Assembly (NCBI GenBank): GCA_023398335.1
Contig: JAEWSJ010000006.1
Span: 62,001 to 126,000, forward strand
Length of the DNA: 64,000 nt
From: Bacillota bacterium
GTDB lineage: Bacteria > Bacillota_I > Bacilli_A > RFN20 > CAG-288
Direction of reading: 5' to 3'
Position 1 is the stretch's first letter. Each line of letters starts with the position of its first letter. A model generated the notes under the pieces. The model was not told the origin of the DNA and searched no databases. It was given only the letters and a program-made list of their open reading frames with translations. Of the stretch, positions 27,309 through 35,831 are shown piece after piece. The position numbers were made by a program, and so were the translations under genes.

Positions 27309-28337
27309 ATGAATAAGAATGTAATTTCTCAATCAGATGAACTCATAAAGTTAAAAAAGAAATATAAAAAGAACAATTTACTTGTTAGCATTTTAATATC
27401 TTTTCTTATTCTTATTTTGTGCGTAGCGTATTTGCTATGTTATATTTTGAGTCAAACAGAATATATGGGAAATGTGATGACCCCTATGCTCAATATATCT
27501 TTCTTAGTTTACTTTGATGTTTCTTCTTATATTTTTGATTTTGCAAATGTTAATAACATCTATCGTATTTTATCAATAGTTGTTGCTTTATTGATTTCTT
27601 TCTTTGCCGGGTTTACATATAGTAAATTACACATTAAAAAAATAAATAAGAAATTTAAGAGCGATTATTATAAGTTCTTAGTTGCTGAAGCAAAAATCAA
27701 CGGAATTGTTATTGATGTTAAAACAGATTCTGCATCTAATGACGATGCTAAAAACTTAGACTTAATGAATATTTCTTTACCTGAAAGAGAAAAAACTTAT
27801 CAGTTTTCGACTCCAATGCTTTCATGGGAAGGTGTTCAATATAAATATATATTAGGAGATAAAAAGCGCGATGGCTTTTTGATTAATACCAGTTTATCGC
27901 GAGCTCGTACTCAAGGACTAATTCAGTTACGTACTTTCGGCAGTCCTTCTATACATCAATATAACGGGCTAACAATTAATAAATATGGCTTCGGTGAAGA
28001 CAATAGAATAGCTAATTTTGTTTGCTATACTTCTTTAGGACCGGATATTTATTTAGCGGTCAATGTTAAAGTTGCTGAAGCTTTAGCTGATTTAAAGAAT
28101 TTCGTCCAGTCTGATTTAGTTGTATCTGTAATTGGTGATAGACTACAAATTTTCATCGATGGATTTAGATTGAATTTATCGCGTGGAATAAAAGATAAAA
28201 TTGAGAATGATGCTTTGGAAAGACAAGCTGAAGCAATTGTTGCTCTTCATCAAGTTATTACTGCTCTTTCAGTTGCATTAAGTGGTGAAATCACTTTTGC
28301 CCCTGAGAGTAAAGGAAACGGTATTTCTAGTTATTAA
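27309..28337 (+). CDS. Two-TM membrane protein with large soluble domain, unknown function
   Basis: I do not recognise this 342-residue protein with certainty. A basic N-terminus is followed by TM segments at residues about 25-48 and 83-107 with an extracellular loop between, then a soluble cytoplasmic domain to the end. The layout (two TM helices, an Asp/Gly-rich beta region and a terminal strand Leu-Gln-Ile-Phe-Ile-Asp-Gly) is reminiscent of DUF3137 proteins, but this is weak. A TATAAT lies about 40 bases upstream and an AAGAAATAGAGGCG site precedes the ATG. It lies 32 bases before glgC and may be co-transcribed with the glycogen genes. Confidence 0.75.
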   Translation: MNKNVISQSDELIKLKKKYKKNNLLVSILISFLILILCVAYLLCYILSQTEYMGNVMTPMLNISFLVYFDVSSYIFDFANVNNIYRILSIVVALLISFFAGFTYSKLHIKKINKKFKSDYYKFLVAEAKINGIVIDVKTDSASNDDAKNLDLMNISLPEREKTYQFSTPMLSWEGVQYKYILGDKKRDGFLINTSLSRARTQGLIQLRTFGSPSIHQYNGLTINKYGFGEDNRIANFVCYTSLGPDIYLAVNVKVAEALADLKNFVQSDLVVSVIGDRLQIFIDGFRLNLSRGIKDKIENDALERQAEAIVALHQVITALSVALSGEITFAPESKGNGISSY

Positions 28338-28369
28338 TTATCATAGTTTTTATAGAAAGGTAGGTAATT

Positions 28370-29482
28370 ATGGGAAATAGGAAAATGGTAGTAATGCTAC
28401 TTGCGGGTGGAAAAGGAACTAGACTTGAATCTTTAACAAAGAAGATAGCTAAACCCGCGGTTTTTTTCGGCGGAAAATATAGAATAATTGACTTTCCACT
28501 ATCGAATTGTGCTAATAGTGGAATTGATTGTGTTGGTGTATTAACTCAATATGAATCAGTCGCTTTAAACACATACATTGGAAACGGATCTAATTGGGGA
28601 ATTGATGGTAATAAATCAGTTACCACTAATTTGCCACCACGTCAGACTGAGGAAGGCGCAACATGGTATAAAGGAACCGCGGATGCAATTTATCAGAACA
28701 TTGATTTTTTGGATCAACATAATCCAGAGTATGTTGCTATTCTTTCTGGAGACCATATCTATAAAATGGATTATTCCAAGATGTTAGATTTCCATATAAG
28801 CAAAGGTGCGGATTTAACTATTGCTGTATTAAATGTTTCGCTTGAAGAAGCAAAACGTTTTGGTATTATGAAAGCGGATGAAGATCTTCGTATTGTTGAT
28901 TTTGCTGAAAAACCAAAACATCCAGAATCAACTTTAGCTTCAATGGGGATATATATTTTCTCCTATAAGGTTCTTCGTGAAGTTCTTATTAGAGATCATA
29001 AAAATCCGGAGTCTGAAAATGATTTTGGTAAGAATGTTATTCCTGATTTGTTATCACGCAAAAAGAAATTATACGCTTATCAATTTGATGGCTATTGGAA
29101 AGACGTTGGAACCATTAATTCTTTATGGGAAGCCAATATGGATTTGTTAGATGGTAATTGTAATTTAGATTTATACGAGAACAAATATCGTATTTTCTCT
29201 GAAGATACTCACTCAATACCTCAGTTTATCGGACCGACTGGTAAAGTCTCAAATTCCTTAATTAATCAAGGCGCTATTATTAATGGCGAAGTAAAACACT
29301 CCGTTATTTTTAACGAAGTTGAAATTGAAAAAGGTGCGGTTGTTGAAAATAGTGTTATTATGCCAAGCACAGTTATTAAAGCTGGCGTAGTCTTAAAAAA
29401 CGCGATAGTTGGTGCCTCGATTGTGGTTGATGAATCACATGAGCCACAAGATGGACAAGAAGTAATTCTTGTTAATGATTAA
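28370..29482 (+). CDS. glgC: Glucose-1-phosphate adenylyltransferase
   Basis: This 370-residue enzyme makes ADP-glucose from glucose-1-phosphate and ATP, the committed step of glycogen synthesis. It has the nucleotidyltransferase start Leu-Ala-Gly-Gly-Lys-Gly-Thr-Arg-Leu (about residues 11-19), Pro-Ala-Val-Phe-Phe-Gly-Gly-Lys-Tyr-Arg, the ATP-region Gly-Thr-Ala-Asp-Ala-Ile-Tyr-Gln, Leu-Ser-Gly-Asp-His-Ile-Tyr-Lys-Met-Asp and Ala-Glu-Lys-Pro. The C-terminal third is a left-handed beta helix. It is followed by glgD and glgA, the usual Bacillota order. AAGGTAGG precedes the start. Confidence 0.96.
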   Translation: MGNRKMVVMLLAGGKGTRLESLTKKIAKPAVFFGGKYRIIDFPLSNCANSGIDCVGVLTQYESVALNTYIGNGSNWGIDGNKSVTTNLPPRQTEEGATWYKGTADAIYQNIDFLDQHNPEYVAILSGDHIYKMDYSKMLDFHISKGADLTIAVLNVSLEEAKRFGIMKADEDLRIVDFAEKPKHPESTLASMGIYIFSYKVLREVLIRDHKNPESENDFGKNVIPDLLSRKKKLYAYQFDGYWKDVGTINSLWEANMDLLDGNCNLDLYENKYRIFSEDTHSIPQFIGPTGKVSNSLINQGAIINGEVKHSVIFNEVEIEKGAVVENSVIMPSTVIKAGVVLKNAIVGASIVVDESHEPQDGQEVILVND

Positions 29483-29494
29483 GGAGAACGAAAA

Positions 29495-30607
29495 ATGATT
29501 AAAGTAACTGGTTTATTAGATTTACATAATTCTTCTTTTATTGATGGACTTACGGAAACTCGTAGTGTTGCTTCCACTTCTTTTTTAGGAAGATACGCTT
29601 TTATGGATTTCTCATTATCTAATTTTACTAATAGTGAAATTGATGATATTGGTATTCTTGTTAAAGAACATGTTAGATCAATTGTTCAACACACTGGATC
29701 TGGTCATGCATGGAACGATAATACAAAAATTGGTGGCGTTTCATTACTTTATGATGAACCATATGGAAACCAAGGATTCTATAATCACGATATTAATAAC
29801 TTGTTAGAAAATTTTTGGTTTATTAAAAAGAGTCAAGCTGATGTAGTTGTTATTGCTCCAGCTCATATAATATATCGTATGGACTTTAGACCACTTATTG
29901 CTGAGCATGTAAAAAACAAAAATAAGATTACTCTTGTTTATCATAAACTTGATCACGCTAAAACATCCTTCTTAGGGGAAGATATTAGCGTTATAAATAA
30001 CGATGGTTTACTCGAAGATTTAGTTCCAAATCAAGGAACTGAAGATCGTGTTAATATTTCAATGCAAACTTATATTATTGATAAAGAAGTATTTAAGGGA
30101 CTTATTCAAGTTGGGGCTAAAACATCTTCATTCTACAATTTACGTGATACGATTAAACTCTTATGTAAAGATATGCCAATCCATACTTATGAACATAAGG
30201 GCTATGTAAGATGCTTTGGAACTCTTGAACAATATTTAAAATACTCTTTAGAATTACTCGATGTTGATACTTGGAATGAACTGTTTGATGATGAATGGAA
30301 TATCTACACAAAGACTTATGATACTCCACCAGCTAAATATGGCTTATCAAGCAATGTTTCTAACGCCTTTATCGCTAATGGTTCACAGATTAATGGTACG
30401 GTTAAAAATAGTATTTTAGCTCGTGATGTTATTGTATGTGAAGGAGCGGTAGTAGAGAATTCTGTTATTTTATCTGGTACATATATATCTGAAGGTACGC
30501 ACCTTTCAAATGTTGTGGTTGATAAGGAATGTCAAATTTTACATGCTAAAGAGATTTCTGGTACAAAAGAAAAGCCTTTATTAATTAAAAGAGGAGATAT
30601 TGTTTAA
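29495..30607 (+). CDS. glgD: GlgD, regulatory subunit of ADP-glucose pyrophosphorylase
   Basis: This 370-residue GlgC paralogue lacks the Gly-Gly-Lys-Gly-Thr-Arg nucleotide loop at its N-terminus, which here reads Leu-Thr-Glu-Thr-Arg-Ser. It keeps the overall fold, including Ala-Phe-Met-Asp-Phe-Ser-Leu-Ser-Asn (about residue 36) and the C-terminal beta helix with Ile-Asn-Gly-Thr-Val-Lys-Asn-Ser-Ile. In Bacillota GlgD is catalytically poor and pairs with GlgC to form the efficient heterotetramer. It starts 12 bases after glgC with AAGGAG and its stop overlaps the glgA start by one base (TAATG). Confidence 0.95.
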   Translation: MIKVTGLLDLHNSSFIDGLTETRSVASTSFLGRYAFMDFSLSNFTNSEIDDIGILVKEHVRSIVQHTGSGHAWNDNTKIGGVSLLYDEPYGNQGFYNHDINNLLENFWFIKKSQADVVVIAPAHIIYRMDFRPLIAEHVKNKNKITLVYHKLDHAKTSFLGEDISVINNDGLLEDLVPNQGTEDRVNISMQTYIIDKEVFKGLIQVGAKTSSFYNLRDTIKLLCKDMPIHTYEHKGYVRCFGTLEQYLKYSLELLDVDTWNELFDDEWNIYTKTYDTPPAKYGLSSNVSNAFIANGSQINGTVKNSILARDVIVCEGAVVENSVILSGTYISEGTHLSNVVVDKECQILHAKEISGTKEKPLLIKRGDIV

Positions 30608-32025
30608 TGAACATAATATTTGCTGCGGGTGAATCACAGCCATTTGTGAAAACTGGTGGATTAGCTGATGTTGTTTTTGGACTTTCAAAAGCTCTTGTTG
30701 AAAAGAAAAATAAAGTTGCTGTATTCATTCCGTTTTACAGCAAAGTAAAAGCTCATCAAGAAATGTATGAATGGGTTGATGCTTTTGATGTTGTTCAAGG
30801 TTGGAGAATGACACATGCGAATATTCTTCATCTTCTAAAAGACGGCGTCGATTTTTATTTTGTTGAATGCGATCAATATTTTGATCGCTCTAATGCATAT
30901 GGCTATCAAGATGACAGTGAAAGATTTTGTTTCTTTTCCTTAGCAGTAAAGAAAGCAATAATTAGGTTAAAACTTAATCCGGATATTATTCATGTTCACG
31001 ATTGGCAAGCAGCAATTATACCATTGTTATTAGCGGACGCGGGCGTAAAATGTCGCTCGGTCTTAACAATTCATAATCCGGCTTTCCAAGGCTATCTTAA
31101 TCCGGCTTCTTTAGGTGATTTACTTAATCTACCAACCTGGTATTACAGCAGTGGATTATTAAGATTTAATGATCAAGTTTCATTGTTAAAAGGTGGAATA
31201 AGCACCTGCGATATTATTACTACGGTTTCTCATACTCACGCTAACGAATTACTAAATGATAAAACATCATTTAATGGAATTGGCAATGTAATTAATATTA
31301 GAGCAAATGATTTATTTGGAATTGTTAATGGCTTAGATGTAGATGAATTTAATCCATTAACAGATAAGCTTATTGCTAAGACGTATGGAGTAGATGATTA
31401 CGAAGAAGGAAAAAAATCTAATAAAGTTGCGCTTTTAAAGGCGATGGGTTTCTCTAAACCTAACTCAAAAGGTCCAGTATTTGGAATAGTCTCACGTTTG
31501 ACTACTCAAAAGGGTGTTGAAAGAATATGCCGTAATATTGATCAATTGCATAAACTTAATGCTAAACTAGTTGTTCTTGGTCAAGGTGAATATGATATTG
31601 AGCAAAGTTTAGAATGGGCTGCTCGAACCTATCCTGATACAGTAAAAATTTACATGGGATATAACGATTCACTTGCACATCTAATTTATGCTGGTAGTGA
31701 TTTTTTCTTTATGCCTTCTAAGTTTGAACCGTGTGGATTAGGTCAATTGATTGCAATGCATTATGGAACATTACCACTGGTTGCAAAGGTTGGAGGTCTT
31801 ACAGATACGGTAAGAAGTTATTTTGATTCACGGTCAACTGCGACTGGTTTTGCTTTTGAACCATGGGATGAAAATTGCTTTGATTATGCCATTGGCTATA
31901 TGTGTGAAATGTATAAAGATGGTAAATTGAAGCCGTTAATTCAAAATGCAATGAACGAAGACTTCTCTTGGAATAGAAGAGTAAACGAATATATTGATTT
32001 ATATAAAAACATCTTAAAGCGATAA
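30607..32025 (+). CDS. glgA: Glycogen synthase (ADP-glucose, GT5)
   Basis: This 472-residue GT-B enzyme transfers glucose from ADP-glucose to the growing alpha-1,4-glucan. The ADP-glucose site Lys-Thr-Gly-Gly-Leu-Ala-Asp is at residues 15-21. The His-Asp-Trp-Gln-Ala motif is near 130, Gly-Ile-Val-Asn-Gly-Leu-Asp near 236, and the C-terminal Pro-Ser-Lys-Phe-Glu-Pro-Cys-Gly-Leu with Thr-Gly-Phe-Ala-Phe near 370-415. Length fits the bacterial family. It ends the glgC-glgD-glgA run and is followed by a bidirectional terminator shared with the convergent kinase gene. No branching enzyme or phosphorylase is in the window. Confidence 0.97.
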   Translation: MNIIFAAGESQPFVKTGGLADVVFGLSKALVEKKNKVAVFIPFYSKVKAHQEMYEWVDAFDVVQGWRMTHANILHLLKDGVDFYFVECDQYFDRSNAYGYQDDSERFCFFSLAVKKAIIRLKLNPDIIHVHDWQAAIIPLLLADAGVKCRSVLTIHNPAFQGYLNPASLGDLLNLPTWYYSSGLLRFNDQVSLLKGGISTCDIITTVSHTHANELLNDKTSFNGIGNVINIRANDLFGIVNGLDVDEFNPLTDKLIAKTYGVDDYEEGKKSNKVALLKAMGFSKPNSKGPVFGIVSRLTTQKGVERICRNIDQLHKLNAKLVVLGQGEYDIEQSLEWAARTYPDTVKIYMGYNDSLAHLIYAGSDFFFMPSKFEPCGLGQLIAMHYGTLPLVAKVGGLTDTVRSYFDSRSTATGFAFEPWDENCFDYAIGYMCEMYKDGKLKPLIQNAMNEDFSWNRRVNEYIDLYKNILKR

Positions 32026-32026
32026 G

Positions 32027-32064
32027 AAAAAAGCTTCGATTTATAAAATGGTCGAAGCTTTTTT
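32027..32064. terminator. Bidirectional terminator between glgA and gmk
   Basis: AAAAAAGCTTCGA pairs with TCGAAGCTTTTTT. The stem has an A run on one side and a T run on the other, so it can end both convergent transcripts. Confidence 0.9.
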
Positions 32065-32071
32065 ACTAAAA

Positions 32072-32626
32072 TTATTTCTTTGAATCGAGTTCAGTAAGTT
32101 TAGCGTGATATAGTTCAACGATACGATCAGCAACTTCTCTTAAAGTTAAACTTTCTGTATCAATATTAATTATTCTATCATCGTTAAAGTTGGCATCTGC
32201 AAACCATGTGACATCTTTATCTAGACGTTGCTTAATTGATTCTAGATTATCTCCTCTTTCGAGCATACGTGAATAACGCATATCTTTAGAAGCGATAAGA
32301 CGGAATAAAACGATACGAGGATCGTTTAATGAAAGAAATACTTTAGCACCTGAAGTTTCAACGATAAGAACTTTGTTATCTTCGATTTCTTTTTTACTTG
32401 TACCATAGTAATTTCCGTTATATGTCGTTGTTTCTACAAAAAAATCTTCTTCCTTTAGTTCTAAAAACTTTTCTTTAGAAACAAAATGATAATCAACATC
32501 ATTAACTTCACCTTTACGCATATCTCTAGTAGTATGTGTGACGACTTTCTTAATCCCATACAAAGTATTTAATACTCTTGCTGTTTCTGTTTTGCCTGAG
32601 GCACTTGCTCCGGTTATTACAATCAT
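32072..32626 (-). CDS. gmk: Guanylate kinase family protein
   Basis: This 184-residue P-loop kinase should phosphorylate GMP to GDP. It has Walker A Gly-Ala-Ser-Ala-Ser-Gly-Lys-Thr (about residues 6-13). The GMP-binding segment Thr-Arg-x-Met-Arg-Lys-Gly-Glu-Val-Asn-Asp-Val-Asp-Tyr-His-Phe follows (about 36-51), with Val-Glu-Thr-Thr and Tyr-Tyr-Gly-Thr (about 66-80). Where most Gmk enzymes have an acidic Glu-Ile-Asp-x-x-Gly-Ala segment it reads Val-Glu-Thr-Ser-Gly-Ala, a small departure. The gene stands alone, convergent with glgA and divergent from the tRNA, not in the usual rpoZ context. GGAGG precedes the start. Confidence 0.85.
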   Translation of the reverse strand: MIVITGASASGKTETARVLNTLYGIKKVVTHTTRDMRKGEVNDVDYHFVSKEKFLELKEEDFFVETTTYNGNYYGTSKKEIEDNKVLIVETSGAKVFLSLNDPRIVLFRLIASKDMRYSRMLERGDNLESIKQRLDKDVTWFADANFNDDRIINIDTESLTLREVADRIVELYHAKLTELDSKK

Positions 32627-32806
32627 ATTGCTTCCTCCAATAATGTATATTTAAGATTTTAGTTTATCTAAGTAAACTAGTCAAGAAACGAAAGTTAATT
32701 ATTCAATTATCTTTTCATTGTTTGTTTGTTTTATTGCGTTTTTAGTACTTGCAATTAAAATATTGCTATGTTATTATTAATAACGAGCGCTGAAGCTCAT
32801 TGATAT

Positions 32807-32881
32807 CGCGGGGTAGAGCAGTGGTAGCTTGCCGGGCTCATAACCCGGAGGTCGTAAGTTCAAGTCTTACCCCCGCTACCA
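32807..32881 (+). tRNA. Initiator tRNA-fMet (CAT)
   Basis: A 75-base cloverleaf with anticodon CAT. The anticodon stem CCGGG/CCCGG carries the three G-C pairs that mark initiator tRNAs. The T arm is GTAAG-TTCAAGT-CTTAC and CCA is encoded. The acceptor stem is CGCGGGG against CCCCGCT, so position 1-72 is C opposite U, unpaired as required for formylation but different from the common C-A. Confidence 0.95.
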
Positions 32882-32893
32882 ATTATAAAACAT

Positions 32894-32918
32894 GTCGTGA
32901 GTGATCGCGACTTTTTAT
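32894..32918 (+). terminator. Terminator after the initiator tRNA
   Basis: GTCGTG pairs with CGCGAC (one G-U) and a T-rich run follows. It separates the tRNA from the tmRNA gene. Confidence 0.7.
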
Positions 32919-32958
32919 TTCTTATTGAGATTTCACAATAAGTATCAGTAAATTACCT

Positions 32959-33351
32959 GGGGATGAAAAGGTTTCGACAGGTAAGGAGTAGTTCGAATTG
33001 CAGTCGAGCGGTGACGTTATCACTAAAAATAGATAAATGGCAAAACAATTTATCAAAATCATGCGCCTGCTTTCGCAGCCGCTGCTTGCTAATTAAGCGT
33101 ATCGCAGCATAAGTTTGACTCTCTGAGTCACGCATCATCTTATTAAATCTCGCTCGTCTTTCGGAGCTAGTAAGGTGTAACCAAGAAGGGCTAGTTACAT
33201 ATATGATAGTTATTATGTAATGAAAATAAAATTATCGACCATAATGACCTTTTGTTCACTTAGGTTTTTATGGTTATAAAAGTGGACTAAACTGTAGTAG
33301 TTTGGATGGTGCCTTATTTGGACAGGAGTTCAACTCTCCTCATCTCCACCA
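32959..33351 (+). ncRNA. ssrA: Transfer-messenger RNA (tmRNA)
   Basis: This RNA of about 393 bases rescues stalled ribosomes. The 5' end GGGGATGAAAAGGTTTCGACAG and the 3' end with GGACAGGAGTTCAACTCTCC (T arm) and CATCTCCACCA are the standard tRNA-like halves; GGGGATG pairs with CATCTCC. The tag reading frame runs from about 33039 to a TAA at 33090-33092 and encodes GKTIYQNHAPAFAAAAC. The GKT start resembles the Bacillus tag, but the end in AAAAC rather than the usual ALAA is unusual. A terminator follows. The 3' end is a common integration site for islands. Confidence 0.95.
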
Positions 33352-33364
33352 AAATGAAAACATA

Positions 33365-33394
33365 GGTTTGATACATAGTTATCAGGCCTTTTTT
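33365..33394 (+). terminator. Terminator of ssrA
   Basis: GGTTTGATA pairs with TATCAGGCC (two G-U pairs) around a CATAGT loop, followed by six T. Confidence 0.85.
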
Positions 33395-33646
33395 CTTTGG
33401 CAGAAAGGTAAGAAAATCCTATCCGCCAGTTTTGATAAGATCAGTAGTAGTCAGATTTTAGGCTGTTTACTGGTCTTCTTTTCTTTTAGTAAACTACTTT
33501 TGAACGATTACTCAACTTTTGAACGATTTGAGAGAAACAGGGATAAAAAAGTAACATATCTTTCATTTAATGGACAAAATGATAAAAACTTGAGTTTAAT
33601 AGTTAAATTCTTAATTTGTTGTACACACATAAAAAAATTCTACAAA
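33395..33646. other. Non-coding stretch with short repeats, 3' of tmRNA
   Basis: No gene is supported here. ACTTTTGAACGATT occurs twice in direct orientation (33496-33509 and 33515-33528). A 12-base perfect inverted repeat, TTCTTAATTTGT and ACAAATTAAGAA, at 33608-33619 and 33642-33653 spans the 3' end of the IS30-like remnant. An apparent plus-strand frame through 33302-33670 is an accident of the tmRNA and this spacer. Confidence 0.5.
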
Positions 33647-33853
33647 TTAAGAAGTCTTTTTCATGTTTAATATTTTTAACTGCTTGTTCTTATCAATCTC
33701 TCTTTTGATGGTAGAAATAGAAACATGAACATACTTAGCTGTATCAGTTAAATTCATACCTCTTTCAAGACAAGAATATATAGCTTGTCTGTCTGAAAAA
33801 GTAAGTTGCTTAGAAGCAACATGAATAGAGTCTTTAAATGTATCGTTAATCAT
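33647..33853 (-). mobile_element. IS30-family transposase N-terminal remnant
   Basis: This 68-residue frame carries only the N-terminal helix-turn-helix of IS30-type transposases: Leu-Thr-Phe-Ser-Asp-Arg-Gln-Ala-Ile-Tyr followed by a helix, Leu-Thr-Asp-Thr-Ala-Lys and Ser-Ile-Ser-Thr-Ile-Lys-Arg-Glu-Ile-Asp-Lys-Asn. The DDE catalytic domain of about 250 residues is absent; after Lys-Lys-Thr-Ser the frame stops. The start is preceded by AAAGGA at good spacing, so the short protein may still be made as a DNA-binding fragment. It lies between ssrA and the TetR/arsenic genes and marks past mobile-element activity. Confidence 0.7.
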
Positions 33854-33999
33854 AATAAGTAATCCTTTCTATTAGATAATTTAAAGATGGAGTACTAACA
33901 ATGAAAAATATAACTTTTACAGTTAGGTTTTGAAGTTAAGATTTTAATCAAGCAATAACATAATATTTAAGCAATGTAATCATAAAATAACTATTTCTG

Positions 34000-34056
34000 T
34001 TGAATATATTATTTCATGTGATATAACGGAAACAAAAAGAAAGGATTTCGTTTCCG
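34000..34056 (+). promoter_or_regulatory. TetR gene promoter with palindromic operator
   Basis: TTGAAT (34000-34005), a 16-base spacer and TATAAC (34022-34027) form the promoter. The inverted repeat CGGAAAC (34027-34033) and GTTTCCG (34050-34056) starts at the -10 and ends on the first base of the GTG start codon. AGAAAGGA between the arms is the ribosome site. Binding would block both transcription start and translation, consistent with autoregulation. Confidence 0.65.
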
Positions 34057-34556
34057 TGAATAATAAAATTATTGATTACACAATACAAAGTATAAAAAAA
34101 GATGGCTTAAAATTTTCGGTAGATGACATTGCTAAAGGACTGAAGATTTCAAAGAAAACCATATACAAAATCTTTCCTGACAATGAAGATTTAGCAATGG
34201 CTGTTTACAACAAATATTATAATGAAGCATTAAATCGTGCTGAAAATATTGTAAGTAATGGAGGTTCAAGAAATAAAAAAGATTTGTTGAATTTATATTA
34301 CGATACATTTTCGATTCAAAATGAAAATATATTTAACAAATATAAATTGAACGATTCAGTTTTAAGATTAGCAACTAATAGGCAACAAGACTTATGTGAT
34401 GTAATTTCATCAATTTTAGTTAGTGATAATGGTAAATCATTAAAACTAATTATTGATGGAGTTTTTACGAATATAATTAATAAAGATATTAGTGATAAAG
34501 AGAAAACAGAGATTATAGAAAGACTTGCGACAATATTATGGCAATTGATTCTTTAA
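34056..34556 (+). CDS. TetR/AcrR-family regulator
   Basis: This 166-residue protein has a TetR-type N-terminal helix-turn-helix: Phe-Ser-Val-Asp-Asp-Ile-Ala-Lys-Gly-Leu followed by Ile-Ser-Lys-Lys-Thr-Ile-Tyr-Lys-Ile-Phe (about residues 21-42). The helical C-terminal half would bind a ligand and is shorter than usual. The start is GTG. It overlaps the following cation/proton antiporter gene by 19 bases, so it most likely controls that antiporter and itself through the palindrome at its own start. The inducer is unknown. Confidence 0.85.
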   Translation: MNNKIIDYTIQSIKKDGLKFSVDDIAKGLKISKKTIYKIFPDNEDLAMAVYNKYYNEALNRAENIVSNGGSRNKKDLLNLYYDTFSIQNENIFNKYKLNDSVLRLATNRQQDLCDVISSILVSDNGKSLKLIIDGVFTNIINKDISDKEKTEIIERLATILWQLIL

Positions 34557-35764
34557 AAATATTTGCAATCATTTGTATTACGTTAATAGTTGGCAAACTT
34601 GTTTCAAAAATTAAACTTCCAGCAATTCTTGGTTGGTTAATTACTGGAATTGTTTTTGGTCCGTATCTTGTTGGAATTGTATCTTTAGATATATTAAATT
34701 CTAATGGTTATAAAATTTTCACAAAATTTTTTGAGTGCTTTGCGGGTGTAATGATTGGTAAAGAATTGATCTTTAGTAAAATTAAGGCCTCAGGAAAACA
34801 AATAATAGGAATAACATTTATTCAATCAATTGGAACATTCATGTTTGTATCGTTAGTTTTTGCAATTACTTTTATTATTGTTGATATTCCTATTTATCTT
34901 GCTTTTATTTTTGGTGGTATAGCTTTAGCTACTGCACCAGCTCCAGCTTTATCAATTGTATCTGAATATCAAACTAAAGGTCCTGTAACTAATACATTAA
35001 TTCCTTTAGCTGCGATTGATGATGTAATAGGTGTAGTAGTGTTTTTAACAGTTATTTCAGTTGTGAGTGCTTGTTATGGAAGTGGTGCTAATTCACCGTT
35101 ATTAATAATCGCCATGGTTTTATTACCTTTTGTTATTGGAATAATAGTCGGCTTTATATGCAGTATAATTATTAAACATATCAAGAATAATATTATCCAA
35201 TTAGCAACTTTTACAATATTTTTATGCTTATCCACATTAAGTGGACTATTAATTGATAAATACATGTTCAATTCATTCTCGTTAAATTATCTATTAATTG
35301 GTATGTCGTTTAGTGCGGTGATTGTGAATATGGTAGAGGAAAAAGAATTGGAGAAGTTATTTAATCTATATAATCCGATTCTAAATATTTCTTTAGTTAT
35401 AGTTATCGTTAACCTAGGTATGCCACTTGATTACCGACTTATTGCTGGTGCGGGACTATTTACTTTTATCTATATTATTTCACGAGCATTAGGAAAGATT
35501 GGTAGAGCGTATCTAGGTGGTAAAGTAACTAAAGCTGAACCAACTGTAACAAAATATCTTGGATTTACGTTGCTTCCACATTCAGGAGTATCATTAGTAT
35601 TTACAGGTATTGCTGTTACGACTTTAACTAGCATAGATTCTTCTTTAGCAACCATTATTTCTGGTACGATTGTAGCTGCAGCGATAATAAATGAAATCAT
35701 TGCTGTTATTGTAGCAAAAGTAGCATTTAAAGCTTCGGGAGAAATAGAGCAAATAAAAAAGTAA
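34538..35764 (+). CDS. CPA2-type cation:proton antiporter
   Basis: This 408-residue membrane protein has about 12 TM segments and the sodium/hydrogen exchanger fold. It opens with Leu-Pro-Ala-Ile-Leu-Gly-Trp-Leu-Ile-Thr-Gly-Ile (about residues 26-37), and the ion-binding helix contains Ile-Asp-Asp-Val-Ile-Gly-Val-Val-Val-Phe (about 158-167). The family exchanges sodium or potassium for protons across the membrane. No C-terminal RCK/TrkA domain is present. It overlaps the TetR gene and is followed by the arsR promoter. The substrate ion, or a possible organic substrate given the TetR partner, is not determined by sequence. Confidence 0.85.
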   Translation: MAIDSLKIFAIICITLIVGKLVSKIKLPAILGWLITGIVFGPYLVGIVSLDILNSNGYKIFTKFFECFAGVMIGKELIFSKIKASGKQIIGITFIQSIGTFMFVSLVFAITFIIVDIPIYLAFIFGGIALATAPAPALSIVSEYQTKGPVTNTLIPLAAIDDVIGVVVFLTVISVVSACYGSGANSPLLIIAMVLLPFVIGIIVGFICSIIIKHIKNNIIQLATFTIFLCLSTLSGLLIDKYMFNSFSLNYLLIGMSFSAVIVNMVEEKELEKLFNLYNPILNISLVIVIVNLGMPLDYRLIAGAGLFTFIYIISRALGKIGRAYLGGKVTKAEPTVTKYLGFTLLPHSGVSLVFTGIAVTTLTSIDSSLATIISGTIVAAAIINEIIAVIVAKVAFKASGEIEQIKK

Positions 35765-35773
35765 ATAAACACA

Positions 35774-35821
35774 TTGACATTCATCAATATGTTAAATATA
35801 ATATTTATGTCTATCAATATG
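35774..35821 (+). promoter_or_regulatory. arsR promoter with two ArsR-box half-sites
   Basis: TTGACA (35774-35779), a 17-base spacer and TATAAT (35797-35802) form a consensus promoter. TCATCAATATG (35781-35791) lies in the spacer and CTATCAATATG (35811-35821) lies downstream, 30 bases apart. The same TATCAATAT element recurs as a perfect palindrome at 36171-36190. Confidence 0.75.
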
Positions 35822-35831
35822 AGGTGTAAAT

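Noticed and set aside
32072..32626. Kinase other than guanylate kinase (e.g. shikimate or dephospho-CoA kinase)
   Set aside because: The Thr-Arg...Arg-Lys-Gly-Glu...Asp-Tyr-His-Phe segment and Tyr-Gly-Thr are specific for guanylate kinases.
33302..33670. Open frame of 122 codons on the plus strand downstream of the initiator tRNA
   Set aside because: It begins inside the tmRNA 3' half and continues through its terminator and a repeat-bearing spacer; no family resemblance and no ribosome site.
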